Position numbers and translations under genes: made by a program. Below, piece by piece: positions 1-7,967 of a stretch of DNA of 64,000 nt (the first letter of the stretch is position 1; every line of letters starts with the position of its first letter). Location: NCBI RefSeq assembly GCF_051860665.1, contig NZ_JBHYDM010000001.1, positions 310,001 through 374,000 on the forward strand. Reading direction: 5' to 3'. The notes under the pieces were generated by a model. That model worked only from the letters and a program-made list of their open reading frames with translations, was not told where the DNA came from and made no database searches. This DNA is from Falsiroseomonas sp051860665. Lineage in GTDB: Bacteria > Pseudomonadota > Alphaproteobacteria > Acetobacterales > Acetobacteraceae.

Positions 1-787
1 AGCGGCCGCGGCGCATCAGCTGGTGGGCGCGCTCGGCCTCGGTCCAGGGTTCGTGCATGCGGCGGCGGACGATGGCGGGATAGGCCTCCAGGAAGGCCAG
101 GCCGACGTCCCTGGTGAAGGCGAAGTCATTCTCCACCCCGCGCCCCGGCGTGCGGTCGCCCAGCCAGTCGTAGAAGATGCCGCCCAGGCCGCGCGGCTCG
201 TTGCGGTGCGGCAGGAAGAAGTATTCGTCGCACCATTGCTTGAAGCGGGGGTAGTAGCTGGGGTCGTGGCGGTCGCAGGCGGCCTGGTAGGCGGCGTGGA
301 AGGTGGCGGCATCCTCCAGGCTATGCGGCGCGGCGTGGTCCATCGGCGTGATGTCGCCGCCGCCGCCGAACCAGGCCCTGGTGGTCAGGATGAAGCGGGT
401 GTTCATATGCACCGCCGGGACGCGCGGGCTGCGCTGATGCGCCACCAGGGAGATGCCGGTGGCCAGGAAGCGCGGATCCTCCTCCGCCCCGGGGATCTGC
501 TTGCGGAACTCGGGCGAGAATTCGCCGAAGACGGTGGAGACATTCACCCCCACCTTCTCGAAGACCCGCCCCTTCATCACGGACATCACGCCGCCGCCCC
601 CCTCCGGCCGGTCCCAGGCGGTGCGCTGGAAGCGGCCGGCGGGCAGGCCGGCATGGGGGCCATCCGCCAGCTCATCCTCGATCGCCTCGAATTCGGCGCA
701 GATCCGGTCGCGCAGGCTTTCGAACCAGGCGCGGGCGGGCGCGACCATCGGATGGGCGGGCGGCTGCGGGGCGGCGGAGTCGGGCAT
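1..787 (-). CDS. hemF: Oxygen-dependent coproporphyrinogen III oxidase (3' end cut by window edge)
   Basis: Aerobic oxidative decarboxylation of coproporphyrinogen III to protoporphyrinogen IX in heme synthesis, a soluble enzyme. Reading leftwards from the ATG at 787 gives MPDSAAPQPPAHPMVAPARA, followed by family blocks: GGGGVMSVMKG, the AVHMNTRF segment carrying the conserved histidine, WFGGGGDITP, and EPRGLGGIFYDWL, up to LMRRGR at the window edge. About 262 residues are visible, so only the last few tens of residues, normally including the glycine-rich LFGL-type tail, are missing. The nearest gene is the divergent bc1 operon; heme supply next to cytochrome genes makes sense but co-regulation is not shown. 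Family assignment is confident; only the C-terminus is unseen. Confidence 0.93.
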   Translation of the reverse strand, partial: MPDSAAPQPPAHPMVAPARAWFESLRDRICAEFEAIEDELADGPHAGLPAGRFQRTAWDRPEGGGGVMSVMKGRVFEKVGVNVSTVFGEFSPEFRKQIPGAEEDPRFLATGISLVAHQRSPRVPAVHMNTRFILTTRAWFGGGGDITPMDHAAPHSLEDAATFHAAYQAACDRHDPSYYPRFKQWCDEYFFLPHRNEPRGLGGIFYDWLGDRTPGRGVENDFAFTRDVGLAFLEAYPAIVRRRMHEPWTEAERAHQLMRRGR

Positions 788-925
788 GGCGGTCGTTCCT
801 CGGATGGCGGCTTCGGTGGGCCGCGCATGCGGGCAGATTGGCAGGGGCTTAACCGAATGGCGACCCTTGCCCGCACAGGATGGGCCGGCAGGGCCGATGG
901 CCAAGATTTCAGGCGCGACAGCGGA

Positions 926-955
926 TGGACACCGCCGTAAGCCACCCTTTATATG
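926..955 (+). promoter_or_regulatory. Weak candidate sigma70-type promoter for petABC
   Basis: TGGACA (926-931) and TATATG (950-955) are separated by 18 bp, roughly matching the -35 and -10 consensus. TATATG is one of the few AT-rich patches in this GC-rich gap. It would give a 5' leader of about 220 nt before the petA ATG. This is pattern matching only. Confidence 0.25.
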
Positions 956-1035
956 CGCCGCAGCGCCATTTCCGGCAGAAGAGGCTTTCGTGCCCGTCGC
1001 GCAAGCGTCTGGCGCCTCGACCCGCCGGTCTGGAG

Positions 1036-1060
1036 CGAAGGTTTCTGGATCGAAGGTTTC
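1036..1060. repeat. Perfect 10-bp tandem direct repeat upstream of petA
   Basis: CGAAGGTTTC occurs at 1036-1045 and again at 1051-1060, separated by TGGAT, a period of 15 bp. Direct repeats of this size in a promoter region can be paired sites for a transcription factor. It lies about 125 bp before the petA start. No regulator is identified. Confidence 0.45.
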
Positions 1061-1185
1061 GCGGCGATAGGGTCGCCTGGCGGGTCCCCCGAGGGGCCGG
1101 CATGGGGTCTCGGACAGCGGTTCCAGCCGGCCGGGGCCCGACTGGTTGGTGGAGCCGCAAGCGGCAGGCGGAAAAGGACGACGAG

Positions 1186-1764
1186 ATGGCCGAAACATTG
1201 GTGTCCCATGGGGCTTCCCCGGCTGGACCCGCCCCCCATGGTGCGCCGGAAGGCGAGACGCGGCGCGATTTCCTCACCCTGACCACGGCGGCCTTCGCCG
1301 CGGTCGGCGTCGGCGCAGTGGTCTGGCCCTTCATCAGCTCGATGAACCCGGCGCGGGACGTGCTGGCGCTGGCCTCCACCGAAGTGGACCTGACCCCGAT
1401 CGCGGTCGGCCAGGCGGTGACGGTGGTCTGGCGCGGCAAGCCGGTCTTCGTGCGCCACCGCACGGCGGAGGAAATCCAGCAGGCGCGCGCCACGCCGCTG
1501 TCGCAGCTGAAGGACCCGGCGCCGGACCAGAGCCGCGTGCAGCGCGACCAGTGGCTGGTGGTGGTGGGCGTCTGCACCCATCTCGGTTGCGTGCCGCTGG
1601 GCCAGAAGCCGACCGATGCGCGCGGTGACTACAATGGCTGGTTCTGCCCCTGCCATGGCAGCCACTACGACACCTCGGGCCGCATCCGCCTTGGCCCGGC
1701 GCCGCTGAACCTTGCGGTGCCCGAATACAGCTTCACCTCCGACACGCAAATCCGGATCGGCTGA
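1186..1764 (+). CDS. petA: Ubiquinol-cytochrome c reductase Rieske iron-sulfur subunit
   Basis: The [2Fe-2S] subunit of the cytochrome bc1 complex takes an electron from ubiquinol and passes it to cytochrome c1 on the periplasmic side. The 192-residue product has a twin-arginine motif, RRDFL at 26-30, then a hydrophobic anchor at about 34-52. The Rieske ligands are in CTHLGC (130-135) and CPCHGSH (154-160); C130, H132, C154 and H157 bind the cluster and C135/C156 would form the disulfide. The frame stays open further upstream, but the ATG at 1186 has an AAAAGGA ribosome site about 6-10 nt before it and gives the normal family length. First gene of petABC; petB follows after 62 nt. Confidence 0.96.
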   Translation: MAETLVSHGASPAGPAPHGAPEGETRRDFLTLTTAAFAAVGVGAVVWPFISSMNPARDVLALASTEVDLTPIAVGQAVTVVWRGKPVFVRHRTAEEIQQARATPLSQLKDPAPDQSRVQRDQWLVVVGVCTHLGCVPLGQKPTDARGDYNGWFCPCHGSHYDTSGRIRLGPAPLNLAVPEYSFTSDTQIRIG

Positions 1765-1826
1765 GGGCGGCTGGGCGCGGTATCGTCCGCGCCCTCCCCT
1801 CGGCCTCCACTGGGGAGCCAGGCAAG

Positions 1827-3098
1827 ATGGCCAGCGGCCTTCACGACAGCACCATCCAGAACCCCGTCATCCGCTGGGTCGACCAGCGGCTGCCGGTGTT
1901 CACCATGATGCAGAAGGAATACGGGACGTTTCCGACGCCCCGGAATTTCAACTACTTCTGGAATTTCGGCGCCCTCGCCATGGTCACGCTGATGATCATG
2001 ATCGCGACCGGCATCTTCCTGGCGATGAACTACACGCCGCACACCGCGCATGCCTTCGACAGCGTCGAGCGCATCATGCGCGACGTGAACTACGGCTGGC
2101 TGATCCGCTACGTGCACATGAACGGCGCCTCGATGTTCTTCATCGTGGTCTTCGTGCACATCTGGCGCGGCCTCTACTACGGGTCCTACAAGGCCCCGCG
2201 GGAGCTGCTGTGGATCCTGGGCGTCGTCATCTTCCTGCTGATGATGGCCACCGCCTTCATGGGCTACGTGCTGCCCTGGGGCCAGATGTCCTTCTGGGGC
2301 GCCACCGTCATCACCAACCTGTTCTCCGCCTTCCCGCTGGTGGGCGAGCATATCGTGACCTGGCTCTGGGGCGGCTTCTCCGTCGACAACCCGACGCTGA
2401 ACCGCTTCTTCAGCCTGCACTACCTGATGCCCTTCGTGATCGCCGGCGTGGTCTTCCTGCATGTCGCCGCGCTGCACATCACCGGCTCCAACAACCCGCT
2501 GGGCATCGACCCGAAGGGCCCGCAGGACACCCTGCCCTTCCACCCCTACTACACGGCGAAGGACAGCGTCGGGCTGATCGTCTACTTCATCGTCTTCGCC
2601 TTCCTGGTGTTCTTCATGCCGAACTACCTCGGCCACCCGGACAACTACATCCCGGCGAACCCGCTGGTGACGCCCGCACATATCGTGCCGGAATGGTACT
2701 TCCTGCCCTTCTACGCCATCCTGCGCGCGGTGCCGGACAAGCTGGGCGGCGTGCTGCTGATGTTCGGCTCGATCGCCGTGCTCTTCGTGCTGCCCTGGCT
2801 CGACACCTCCCCGGTGCGGTCCATGCGGTTCCGCCCGATCGCGAAGTGGGCGCTGTTCCTGTGGCTGATCGCCTTCTTCGTCCTGATGTGGGCGGGCGGC
2901 AAGCCGGCGGAGGAGCCCTATGTGACGATCTCCCGCATCGCCACCGCCTACTACTTCGCCTATTTCCTGGTGATCCTGCCCCTGCTTGGCCGCCTCGAAC
3001 GGCCGTTGTCGCTGCCCGAGAGCATCGCCATGCCTGTCCTCCGCGGTGGCGGACCGGTGATGGCGGGCGCCGCGGCGAAGCCGATGGAGAAGGCCTGA
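1827..3098 (+). CDS. petB: Cytochrome b subunit of the bc1 complex
   Basis: Membrane core of the quinol:cytochrome c oxidoreductase, holding hemes bL and bH and both quinone sites. The product is 423 residues with eight hydrophobic helices. The heme ligands fall at H97, H111, H198 and H212, exactly the numbering known for Rhodobacter cytochrome b. GYVLPWGQMSFWG (146-158) and the Qo-site PEWY motif (288-291) are intact, so the protein should be functional. It is the middle gene of petABC, and its TGA overlaps the petC ATG as TGATG. A second frame is open through most of this gene on the same strand, but that only reflects GC-rich codon use. Confidence 0.97.
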   Translation: MASGLHDSTIQNPVIRWVDQRLPVFTMMQKEYGTFPTPRNFNYFWNFGALAMVTLMIMIATGIFLAMNYTPHTAHAFDSVERIMRDVNYGWLIRYVHMNGASMFFIVVFVHIWRGLYYGSYKAPRELLWILGVVIFLLMMATAFMGYVLPWGQMSFWGATVITNLFSAFPLVGEHIVTWLWGGFSVDNPTLNRFFSLHYLMPFVIAGVVFLHVAALHITGSNNPLGIDPKGPQDTLPFHPYYTAKDSVGLIVYFIVFAFLVFFMPNYLGHPDNYIPANPLVTPAHIVPEWYFLPFYAILRAVPDKLGGVLLMFGSIAVLFVLPWLDTSPVRSMRFRPIAKWALFLWLIAFFVLMWAGGKPAEEPYVTISRIATAYYFAYFLVILPLLGRLERPLSLPESIAMPVLRGGGPVMAGAAAKPMEKA

Positions 3099-3883
3099 TG
3101 CGCGCTGTCCGCAACCTGATCGGCGCCCTGGCCCTGGGCGCCGTGGCCAGCCTCGGCGCCGTGCTGCCCAGCCCGGCCCGCGCGGCCGGGGAGGCGATCG
3201 CCATCCCGAACGCCAATTTCGGCTTCGCCGGCTTCTTCGGCACCTTCGACCGCGGCGCCGCCCAGCGCGGCCTGCAGGTCTACAAGGAGGTCTGCTCGGC
3301 CTGCCACGGCATGTACCACCTGTCCTACCGCAACCTGCTGGAGATCGGCGTCAGCGAGGACCAGGTCCGCGCCCTGGCCGCCAGCTTCACGGTGATGGAC
3401 GGGCCGAACGACTTGGGCGAGATGTTCGAGCGGCCGGCCCGCCTTTCCGACCGCTTCCGCCGGCCCTTCGCCAATGAGCAGGCGGCGCGGGCCGCCAATA
3501 ACGGCGCCTATCCGCCGGACCTGTCGGTGATCGTCAAGGCGCGGCCGAATGGGGCGAACTACGTGCATGCCCTGCTGACCGGCTATACCGAGCCGCCGGC
3601 CGGTTTCACCGTGGCCGATGGCATGCACTACAACGCCTATTTCCCCGGCCACCAGATCGCCATGCCGTCGATCCTGAACCCGGACCAGGTGACCTATGCC
3701 GATGGCACCGCCGCGACGGTGGACCAGATGGCGCGCGACGTGACCACCTTCCTCGCCTGGGCGGCGGAGCCGGAGACCGAGCGGCGCCGCGCCATGGGCG
3801 TGAAGATGATCCTGTTCCTGATCGTCCTGGGCGGCCTGACCTATGCCGTGAAGCGCAAGGTCTGGGCCGACGTGAAGCACTGA
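3098..3883 (+). CDS. petC: Cytochrome c1 subunit of the bc1 complex
   Basis: Periplasm-facing c-type heme subunit that passes electrons from the Rieske protein to a soluble or membrane cytochrome c. The product is 261 residues. A signal peptide ends near ARA (27-29), the heme-binding CSACH is at 66-70, and MPSILNPDQ supplies the region expected to hold the methionine ligand. A C-terminal helix (about 234-254, GVKMILFLIVLGG) followed by basic residues anchors it. The start overlaps the petB stop by one base, implying translational coupling. A strong terminator follows within 30 bp. Confidence 0.96.
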   Translation: MRAVRNLIGALALGAVASLGAVLPSPARAAGEAIAIPNANFGFAGFFGTFDRGAAQRGLQVYKEVCSACHGMYHLSYRNLLEIGVSEDQVRALAASFTVMDGPNDLGEMFERPARLSDRFRRPFANEQAARAANNGAYPPDLSVIVKARPNGANYVHALLTGYTEPPAGFTVADGMHYNAYFPGHQIAMPSILNPDQVTYADGTAATVDQMARDVTTFLAWAAEPETERRRAMGVKMILFLIVLGGLTYAVKRKVWADVKH

Positions 3884-3910
3884 GACCCGCCCCCGGGCTG
3901 GTTTTGCGAA

Positions 3911-3937
3911 GGGCCGCTCCGCAAGGGGCGGCCCTTT
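3911..3937 (+). terminator. Rho-independent terminator after petABC
   Basis: A 10-bp stem (GGGCCGCTCC / GGGGCGGCCC, one G-T wobble) closes on a stable GCAA tetraloop and is followed by TTT. It lies 27 nt after the petC stop and before the methylthioadenosine phosphorylase gene, so it should isolate the two units. Confidence 0.8.
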
Positions 3938-3993
3938 CTGCTTTCCGGACCCCATTGTAGAAGCCCCGCGCAGACAGGAGCCCTCCCGCAAAC

Positions 3994-4881
3994 ATGTCCG
4001 AAACCGTCACCCCCGTCATCGGCCTGATCGGTGGCTCCGGCCTCTATGACATTCCGGGCCTGGAGGGCCGGGAATGGAAGCGCATCGCCAGCCCCTGGGG
4101 CGAGGCCTCGGACGAGATCCTGCACGGCACCCTGGCCGGCGTGCCGGTGCGCTTCCTGCCGCGCCACGGCCGCGGCCATCCGACGCCGCCCTCCGCGCTC
4201 AACTACCGCGCCAATATCGATGCGATGAAGCGCGCCGGCTGCACCGAGATCATCTCCCTCTCCGCCGTGGGCTCGTTGAAGGAGGAGCTGCCGCCGGGCC
4301 ACTTCGTCATCGTCGACCAGTTCATCGACCGCACCTTCGCGCGCCAGAAATCCTTCTTCGAGACGGGCTGCGTCGGCCATGTCTCCGTCGCCCACCCGGT
4401 CTGCCCGCGGCTTGGCGATGCCTTGCAGGCCTCGGCCAAGAAACTCGGCCTGCCGGTGACGCGCGGCGGCACTTACCTGGTGATGGAAGGCCCGCAATTC
4501 TCCACCAAGGCGGAAAGCCTGCTGTACCGCAGCTGGGGCTGCAGCGTGATCGGCATGACGAACATGCCGGAGGCGAAACTGGCGCGGGAGGCGGAGCTTT
4601 GCTACGCGACCGTCGCCATGGTGACGGATTTCGACTGCTGGCACCCGGACCATGACGCCGTGACGGTGGACCAGGTGGTGAAGGTGCTCTTCGGCAATGC
4701 CGACAAGGCCCGCGCCCTGGTGGCCGATGTGGTGCCGGGCCTCGGCGCGGCGCGGGGCCCCTGCCCCGCCGGCTGCGACCGCGCGCTGGACCATGCGCTG
4801 ATCACGGCGCCGGAGATGCGGGACCCGGCGCTGCTGGCGAAGCTGGATGCGGTGGCCGGGCGGGTGCTGCGGGCCGCCTGA
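3994..4881 (+). CDS. mtnP: S-methyl-5'-thioadenosine phosphorylase
   Basis: Phosphorolysis of methylthioadenosine, the by-product of polyamine synthesis, to adenine and 5-methylthioribose-1-phosphate: the entry to methionine salvage. The 295-residue protein matches family length. GLIGGSGLYDI at the N-terminus carries the phosphate loop, RHGRGH and TEIISLSAVGSL are family blocks, and TYLVMEGPQFSTKAES with GMTNMPEA forms the base and ribose site seen in the PNP/MTAP superfamily type II. The CWH after TDFD is typical of MTAP rather than purine nucleoside phosphorylase. The DUF1275 gene begins 2 nt after the stop, so they are probably co-transcribed. Confidence 0.93.
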   Translation: MSETVTPVIGLIGGSGLYDIPGLEGREWKRIASPWGEASDEILHGTLAGVPVRFLPRHGRGHPTPPSALNYRANIDAMKRAGCTEIISLSAVGSLKEELPPGHFVIVDQFIDRTFARQKSFFETGCVGHVSVAHPVCPRLGDALQASAKKLGLPVTRGGTYLVMEGPQFSTKAESLLYRSWGCSVIGMTNMPEAKLAREAELCYATVAMVTDFDCWHPDHDAVTVDQVVKVLFGNADKARALVADVVPGLGAARGPCPAGCDRALDHALITAPEMRDPALLAKLDAVAGRVLRAA

Positions 4882-4883
4882 CC

Positions 4884-5660
4884 ATGCGGACCCGGCTGCT
4901 GCCGGCGATCCTCTATGCGCAGCGGCTGGTCTCCGACCGGCGCAGTGAGGCCAGCGACCGCCACCTGGCCTACGCGCTGGCCTTCATCGCGGGCGCCATC
5001 AATGCCGGCGGCTTCTTCGCCGTCGGGCACTATACCTCCCATATGTCGGGCATCGTCTCCGCCGTCGCGGACCATGCGGCGCTGGGCCAATGGGTGCTGG
5101 TCGGGGCCGGGCTGGCGGCGGTGCTGTGCTTCGTGCTGGGGGCCGCGACCTCCGCCTGGCTGATCAACTGGGGCCGGCGGCACGATTCCACCGCGCAATA
5201 TGCCCTGCCGCTGCTGCTGGAGGGGGTGCTGCTGGCCGGGCTGGGCCTGGCCGGGCTGGCGGTGGAGGGCGGCAGCGCGGTGGGCACCATGGTGACTGGG
5301 GCGGTGGCGCTGCTCTGCTTCATCATGGGGCTGCAGAACGCGACCATCACCAAGGTCTCGGGCGCCCGGCTGCGGACCACGCATGTGACCGGCATCGTCA
5401 CCGATATCGGCATCGAGCTGGGCAAGCTGGGCTATTGGAACCGCGCCGGCAGCCGGCTGGGGCCGAGGGTGCGCGGCGATCGCGCGAAACTGCGGCTGCT
5501 GGGCGCCATGCTCGGCGCCTTCCTGGCCGGCGGCACGCTGGGCGCGCTGGGCTTCAGCCATTTCGGCGCCGCGGCCGCCCTGCCGCTGGCGCTGCTGCTG
5601 GGCCTGCTGGGCACGGCCCCCGCCGCGGCGGCCGCCGTGCTGCGGCGGCGCGAAAACTAG
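4884..5660 (+). CDS. DUF1275 (YoaK-type) integral membrane protein
   Basis: 258 residues with about six hydrophobic segments. The run AFIAGAINAGGFFAVGHYTSHMSG is the characteristic first block of the DUF1275/YoaK family (shown in part), and GLQNATITKVSG followed by RTTHVTGIVTDIG is the second. The function of this family is not established. It starts 2 nt after mtnP. Its TAG overlaps the stop codon of the convergent small gene inside the palindrome CTAG (5657-5660), so there is no room for a conventional terminator between them. Confidence 0.85.
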   Translation: MRTRLLPAILYAQRLVSDRRSEASDRHLAYALAFIAGAINAGGFFAVGHYTSHMSGIVSAVADHAALGQWVLVGAGLAAVLCFVLGAATSAWLINWGRRHDSTAQYALPLLLEGVLLAGLGLAGLAVEGGSAVGTMVTGAVALLCFIMGLQNATITKVSGARLRTTHVTGIVTDIGIELGKLGYWNRAGSRLGPRVRGDRAKLRLLGAMLGAFLAGGTLGALGFSHFGAAAALPLALLLGLLGTAPAAAAAVLRRREN

Positions 5661-5875
5661 TCCTTCACTTCCTCAAGCCGCACCGCCAGCTCGCCGGTCT
5701 GGGCCGCGCCCTCGCGCTTGCGGCGCTTCAGGACCATGGGCACCACGAAGACCACCAGGGCCAGCAGGGCGATGACCCAGAAGGGGTAGGTCGGCTGCGC
5801 GCCGCCGGGGCTCCAGATCGGGATCATGACCAGCAGGGCCAGGCAGATCCCGGAGGTGATGTAGTAGCCGAGCAT
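5657..5875 (-). CDS. Small two-helix membrane protein of unknown function
   Basis: 72 residues starting MLGYYITSGI at the ATG at 5875. Two hydrophobic stretches (about 8-21 and 31-49) flank a short polar loop with WSPGG, followed by a basic KRRKR stop-transfer and a charged tail. It lies just downstream of the dienelactone hydrolase gene on the same strand (25 bp gap) and may be co-transcribed with it. A frame-compatible longer start would run into that gene and give unlike sequence, so I chose the short one. No family was recognised. Confidence 0.6.
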   Translation of the reverse strand: MLGYYITSGICLALLVMIPIWSPGGAQPTYPFWVIALLALVVFVVPMVLKRRKREGAAQTGELAVRLEEVKD

Positions 5876-5900
5876 GACGTCAGCTCCCCAGATGCTTGGA

Positions 5901-6560
5901 TCAGAGATGTTTGGCGAAGAAGGCCAGCGTGCGGGCCTGGGCCACATCGGCATCGGCCGGCTTGTAGGAACCGCGCTCCTCGCAGCCGAAGCCGTGGCCG
6001 GCGCCCTGGTAGACGAAGATCTCGACACCCGGCTGCGCGGCGCGGATCAGCTCCACGTCCGAGAGCGGGATGGAGGCATCGACCTCGCCGAAATGCAGCT
6101 GCACGGGGCAGCCGGGGGATTCGGTGCGAGTGCCGGCGATGCCGCCGCCATACCAGCCGCAGGCGGCCTTGAAGCTCTGGCTGCGGGTCGCACCCCACCA
6201 GGCGATGGTGCCGCCCCAGCAATAGCCGACGATGCCGCGCGCGGCGGTGGCCGGCAGGGCAGCGGCCGCGGCCTCGATGTCCAGCATCGTGCCCTTCTCA
6301 TCCACCTTGGCGCGCAGCTCCCGTCCGCGGGCCACGTCTTCGGAGGCGTAGCCGAGCTCCACGCCACGCTCGACCCGGTCGAACAGCGCCGGGCAGACCA
6401 CGGCATAGCCTTCCGCCGCGAAGGCGTCGCAGACATGGCGCATATGGCGGTTCACGCCGAAGATCTCCTGCACCACGACCAGGGCGCGCGTCGCGTCCTG
6501 CGGGCCGGCGCGATAGGCGGTCAGGCGATGGCCATCGGCGGCGGTGAGCTCGATCTGCAT
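5901..6560 (-). CDS. Dienelactone hydrolase family protein
   Basis: Alpha/beta hydrolase of the dienelactone hydrolase type, 219 residues from MQIELTAADG. The nucleophile elbow is GYCWGG, so the nucleophile is cysteine as in carboxymethylenebutenolidase. VVQEIFGVN holds the conserved glutamate that activates it, HFGEVDASIP should carry the acid, and GAGHGF the catalytic histidine. The complete triad suggests an active enzyme, but no aromatic-degradation genes lie next to it, so the true substrate is open. The small DUF4169 gene starts 39 bp away in the opposite direction. Confidence 0.88.
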   Translation of the reverse strand: MQIELTAADGHRLTAYRAGPQDATRALVVVQEIFGVNRHMRHVCDAFAAEGYAVVCPALFDRVERGVELGYASEDVARGRELRAKVDEKGTMLDIEAAAAALPATAARGIVGYCWGGTIAWWGATRSQSFKAACGWYGGGIAGTRTESPGCPVQLHFGEVDASIPLSDVELIRAAQPGVEIFVYQGAGHGFGCEERGSYKPADADVAQARTLAFFAKHL

Positions 6561-6599
6561 GGCGTTTCCCGGGCAGGTTTCGCAGGGTAGTGTTCCCTT

Positions 6600-6785
6600 A
6601 TGGGCAAACTCGTCAACCTCAACCATGTGCGCAAGGCGCAGGCGAAGCGGCAGGCCGAGGCCGAGGCCGCCGCGAACCGCGTGAAGCACGGCCGGACTCG
6701 CGCGGAGAAGCTGGCCGATCGCGCGGCTGAGGCGCGGCGGGCCGCGCTGCTGGATGGCGCGAAGCGGGAATCCGCGGAAGACTGA
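6600..6785 (+). CDS. DUF4169 family small basic protein
   Basis: 61 residues, MGKLVNLNHVRKAQAKR onwards, rich in Lys, Arg, Ala and Glu and probably a single helical or coiled segment. The start block GK(L/I)VNLN.(V/A)RKA is the hallmark of DUF4169 proteins of alphaproteobacteria, whose role is unknown. The thioesterase gene begins 4 nt after its stop, so the two form a small operon. Confidence 0.75.
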   Translation: MGKLVNLNHVRKAQAKRQAEAEAAANRVKHGRTRAEKLADRAAEARRAALLDGAKRESAED

Positions 6786-6789
6786 GCGG

Positions 6790-7203
6790 ATGGACAGCAC
6801 CGCCTATGACCCCGCCGCCGATGGCTGGCACATCGTCACCCCCTCCGGCCTGCCGGCGGTCGCGGACCCGCTCTGGCAGCGCGGCGCCGAATACGGTTTT
6901 GCGGCACGGCCGGACCACGCCAATGGCCGCGGCGTGGTGCATGGCGGCATCCTGGCCACCTTCATGGACCATACGCTGGGGCTGATCGTCCGCGCGGCGA
7001 CCGGCGGCGGCATCAACCTGGCCACCATCCAGCTCGACCTGCACTACCTGGCCGCCGCGAAGCCGGGGCAGTTCCTGGTGGGTGCCGGGGAGATCACCCG
7101 GCAGACGCGCAGCGTGGTCTTCGTGCGCGGCACGCTGCGCGCGGGCGAGACGGCGGTGATCGCGGCCACCGGCATCTGGAAGCTGCTGGCCCCGCCACGG
7201 TGA
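6790..7203 (+). CDS. PaaI-type hotdog-fold thioesterase
   Basis: 137-residue single hotdog domain that probably hydrolyses an acyl-CoA or aryl-CoA thioester. GVVHGGILATFMDHTLG is the classical HGG helix start followed by the catalytic acid on the hot-dog helix; INLATIQLDLHYLAAAKPGQ and the later FVRGTLRAGE are typical strand blocks. I chose the ATG at 6790 (MDSTAYDPAADG) over an upstream frame-compatible start because the latter lies inside the DUF4169 gene. The substrate cannot be told from sequence. Confidence 0.85.
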   Translation: MDSTAYDPAADGWHIVTPSGLPAVADPLWQRGAEYGFAARPDHANGRGVVHGGILATFMDHTLGLIVRAATGGGINLATIQLDLHYLAAAKPGQFLVGAGEITRQTRSVVFVRGTLRAGETAVIAATGIWKLLAPPR

Positions 7204-7256
7204 CGCTGCGCGGCCGCATGGGCTAGAAAGCGCGCCGCGACAGACGGAGAGATTCC

Positions 7257-7967
7257 ATGAAAATCACCTGGTTCGGGCACTCGGCCTATCGCCTGGAATT
7301 CGGCAAATCGGTCGTGCTGATCGACCCCTTCCTGACCGGCAACCCGGTCTTCCAGGGCGATGCCGAAGCCGCGAGCGCCGGCGCCACCCACATCCTGCTG
7401 ACGCATGGCCATAGCGACCACATCGGCGACACGCTGGCGATCCACCAGCGCACCGGCGCCAAGGTGGTGGCGAATTTCGAGATCTGCATGTGGCTGGCCC
7501 GCCAGGGGCTGAAGGCCATGGACCCGATGAACACCGGCGGCACCACGCAGCAGGAGGATTTCGCCGTCACCCTGACCATCGCCTTCCATTCCTCGGCGCA
7601 GATGGACGAGAACGGCGTGACCCAGGACCTCGGCCTGCCCGGCGGGCTGGTGATCACGCCGAAGACGGCCGGCGAGCCGGTGATCTACCACATGGGCGAT
7701 ACCGAGGTGTTCGGCGACATGGCCCTGATCGGGGAGCTGCACAGCCCGACCGTGGCCATGGTCCCGGTGGGCGACCGCTTCACCATGGACGGCAAGCGCG
7801 GTGCCCTGGCCGTGAAGCGTTTCCTGCCCAGCGTCACCACCGCCATCCCCTGCCATTTCGGCACCTTCCCGATGATCGCGCCGGATGCCTCGGTCTTCGA
7901 ACGTGAGATGGTGGGCGCCAAGGCGAAGGTGCTGGTGCCGGAGAAGGGCGTGGCCTTCACGCTGTAG
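7257..7967 (+). CDS. UPF0173 family metal-dependent hydrolase
   Basis: 236-residue metallo-beta-lactamase-fold protein of the UPF0173/YtkL type. It opens with MKITWFGHSAYRLE, the family signature, and carries the metal motif THGHSDHIGD with H50, H52, D54 and H55. Later blocks are YHMGDTEVFGDM and the C-terminal IPCHFGTFP, which supplies another metal histidine. Cytoplasmic; the physiological substrate of the family is not known to me. The 3' end overlaps the convergent flavoprotein gene by 11 bp. Confidence 0.9.
   Translation: MKITWFGHSAYRLEFGKSVVLIDPFLTGNPVFQGDAEAASAGATHILLTHGHSDHIGDTLAIHQRTGAKVVANFEICMWLARQGLKAMDPMNTGGTTQQEDFAVTLTIAFHSSAQMDENGVTQDLGLPGGLVITPKTAGEPVIYHMGDTEVFGDMALIGELHSPTVAMVPVGDRFTMDGKRGALAVKRFLPSVTTAIPCHFGTFPMIAPDASVFEREMVGAKAKVLVPEKGVAFTL

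Larger units (their letters stand above)
788..1185. other. 398-bp divergent intergenic region between hemF and petA
   Basis: No gene is supported here. Reading frames run through it from the petA side but show no family-like sequence and no better start than the petA ATG. The region must hold the promoters of both hemF and petABC. Two candidate elements are listed separately: a weak sigma70-like pair at 926-955 and a perfect 10-bp direct repeat at 1036-1060. Confidence 0.6.

Noticed and set aside
1712..3097. Upstream extension of the cytochrome c1 frame through petB
   Set aside because: The frame stays open by GC bias, but the signal peptide and heme motif fix the start at 3098.
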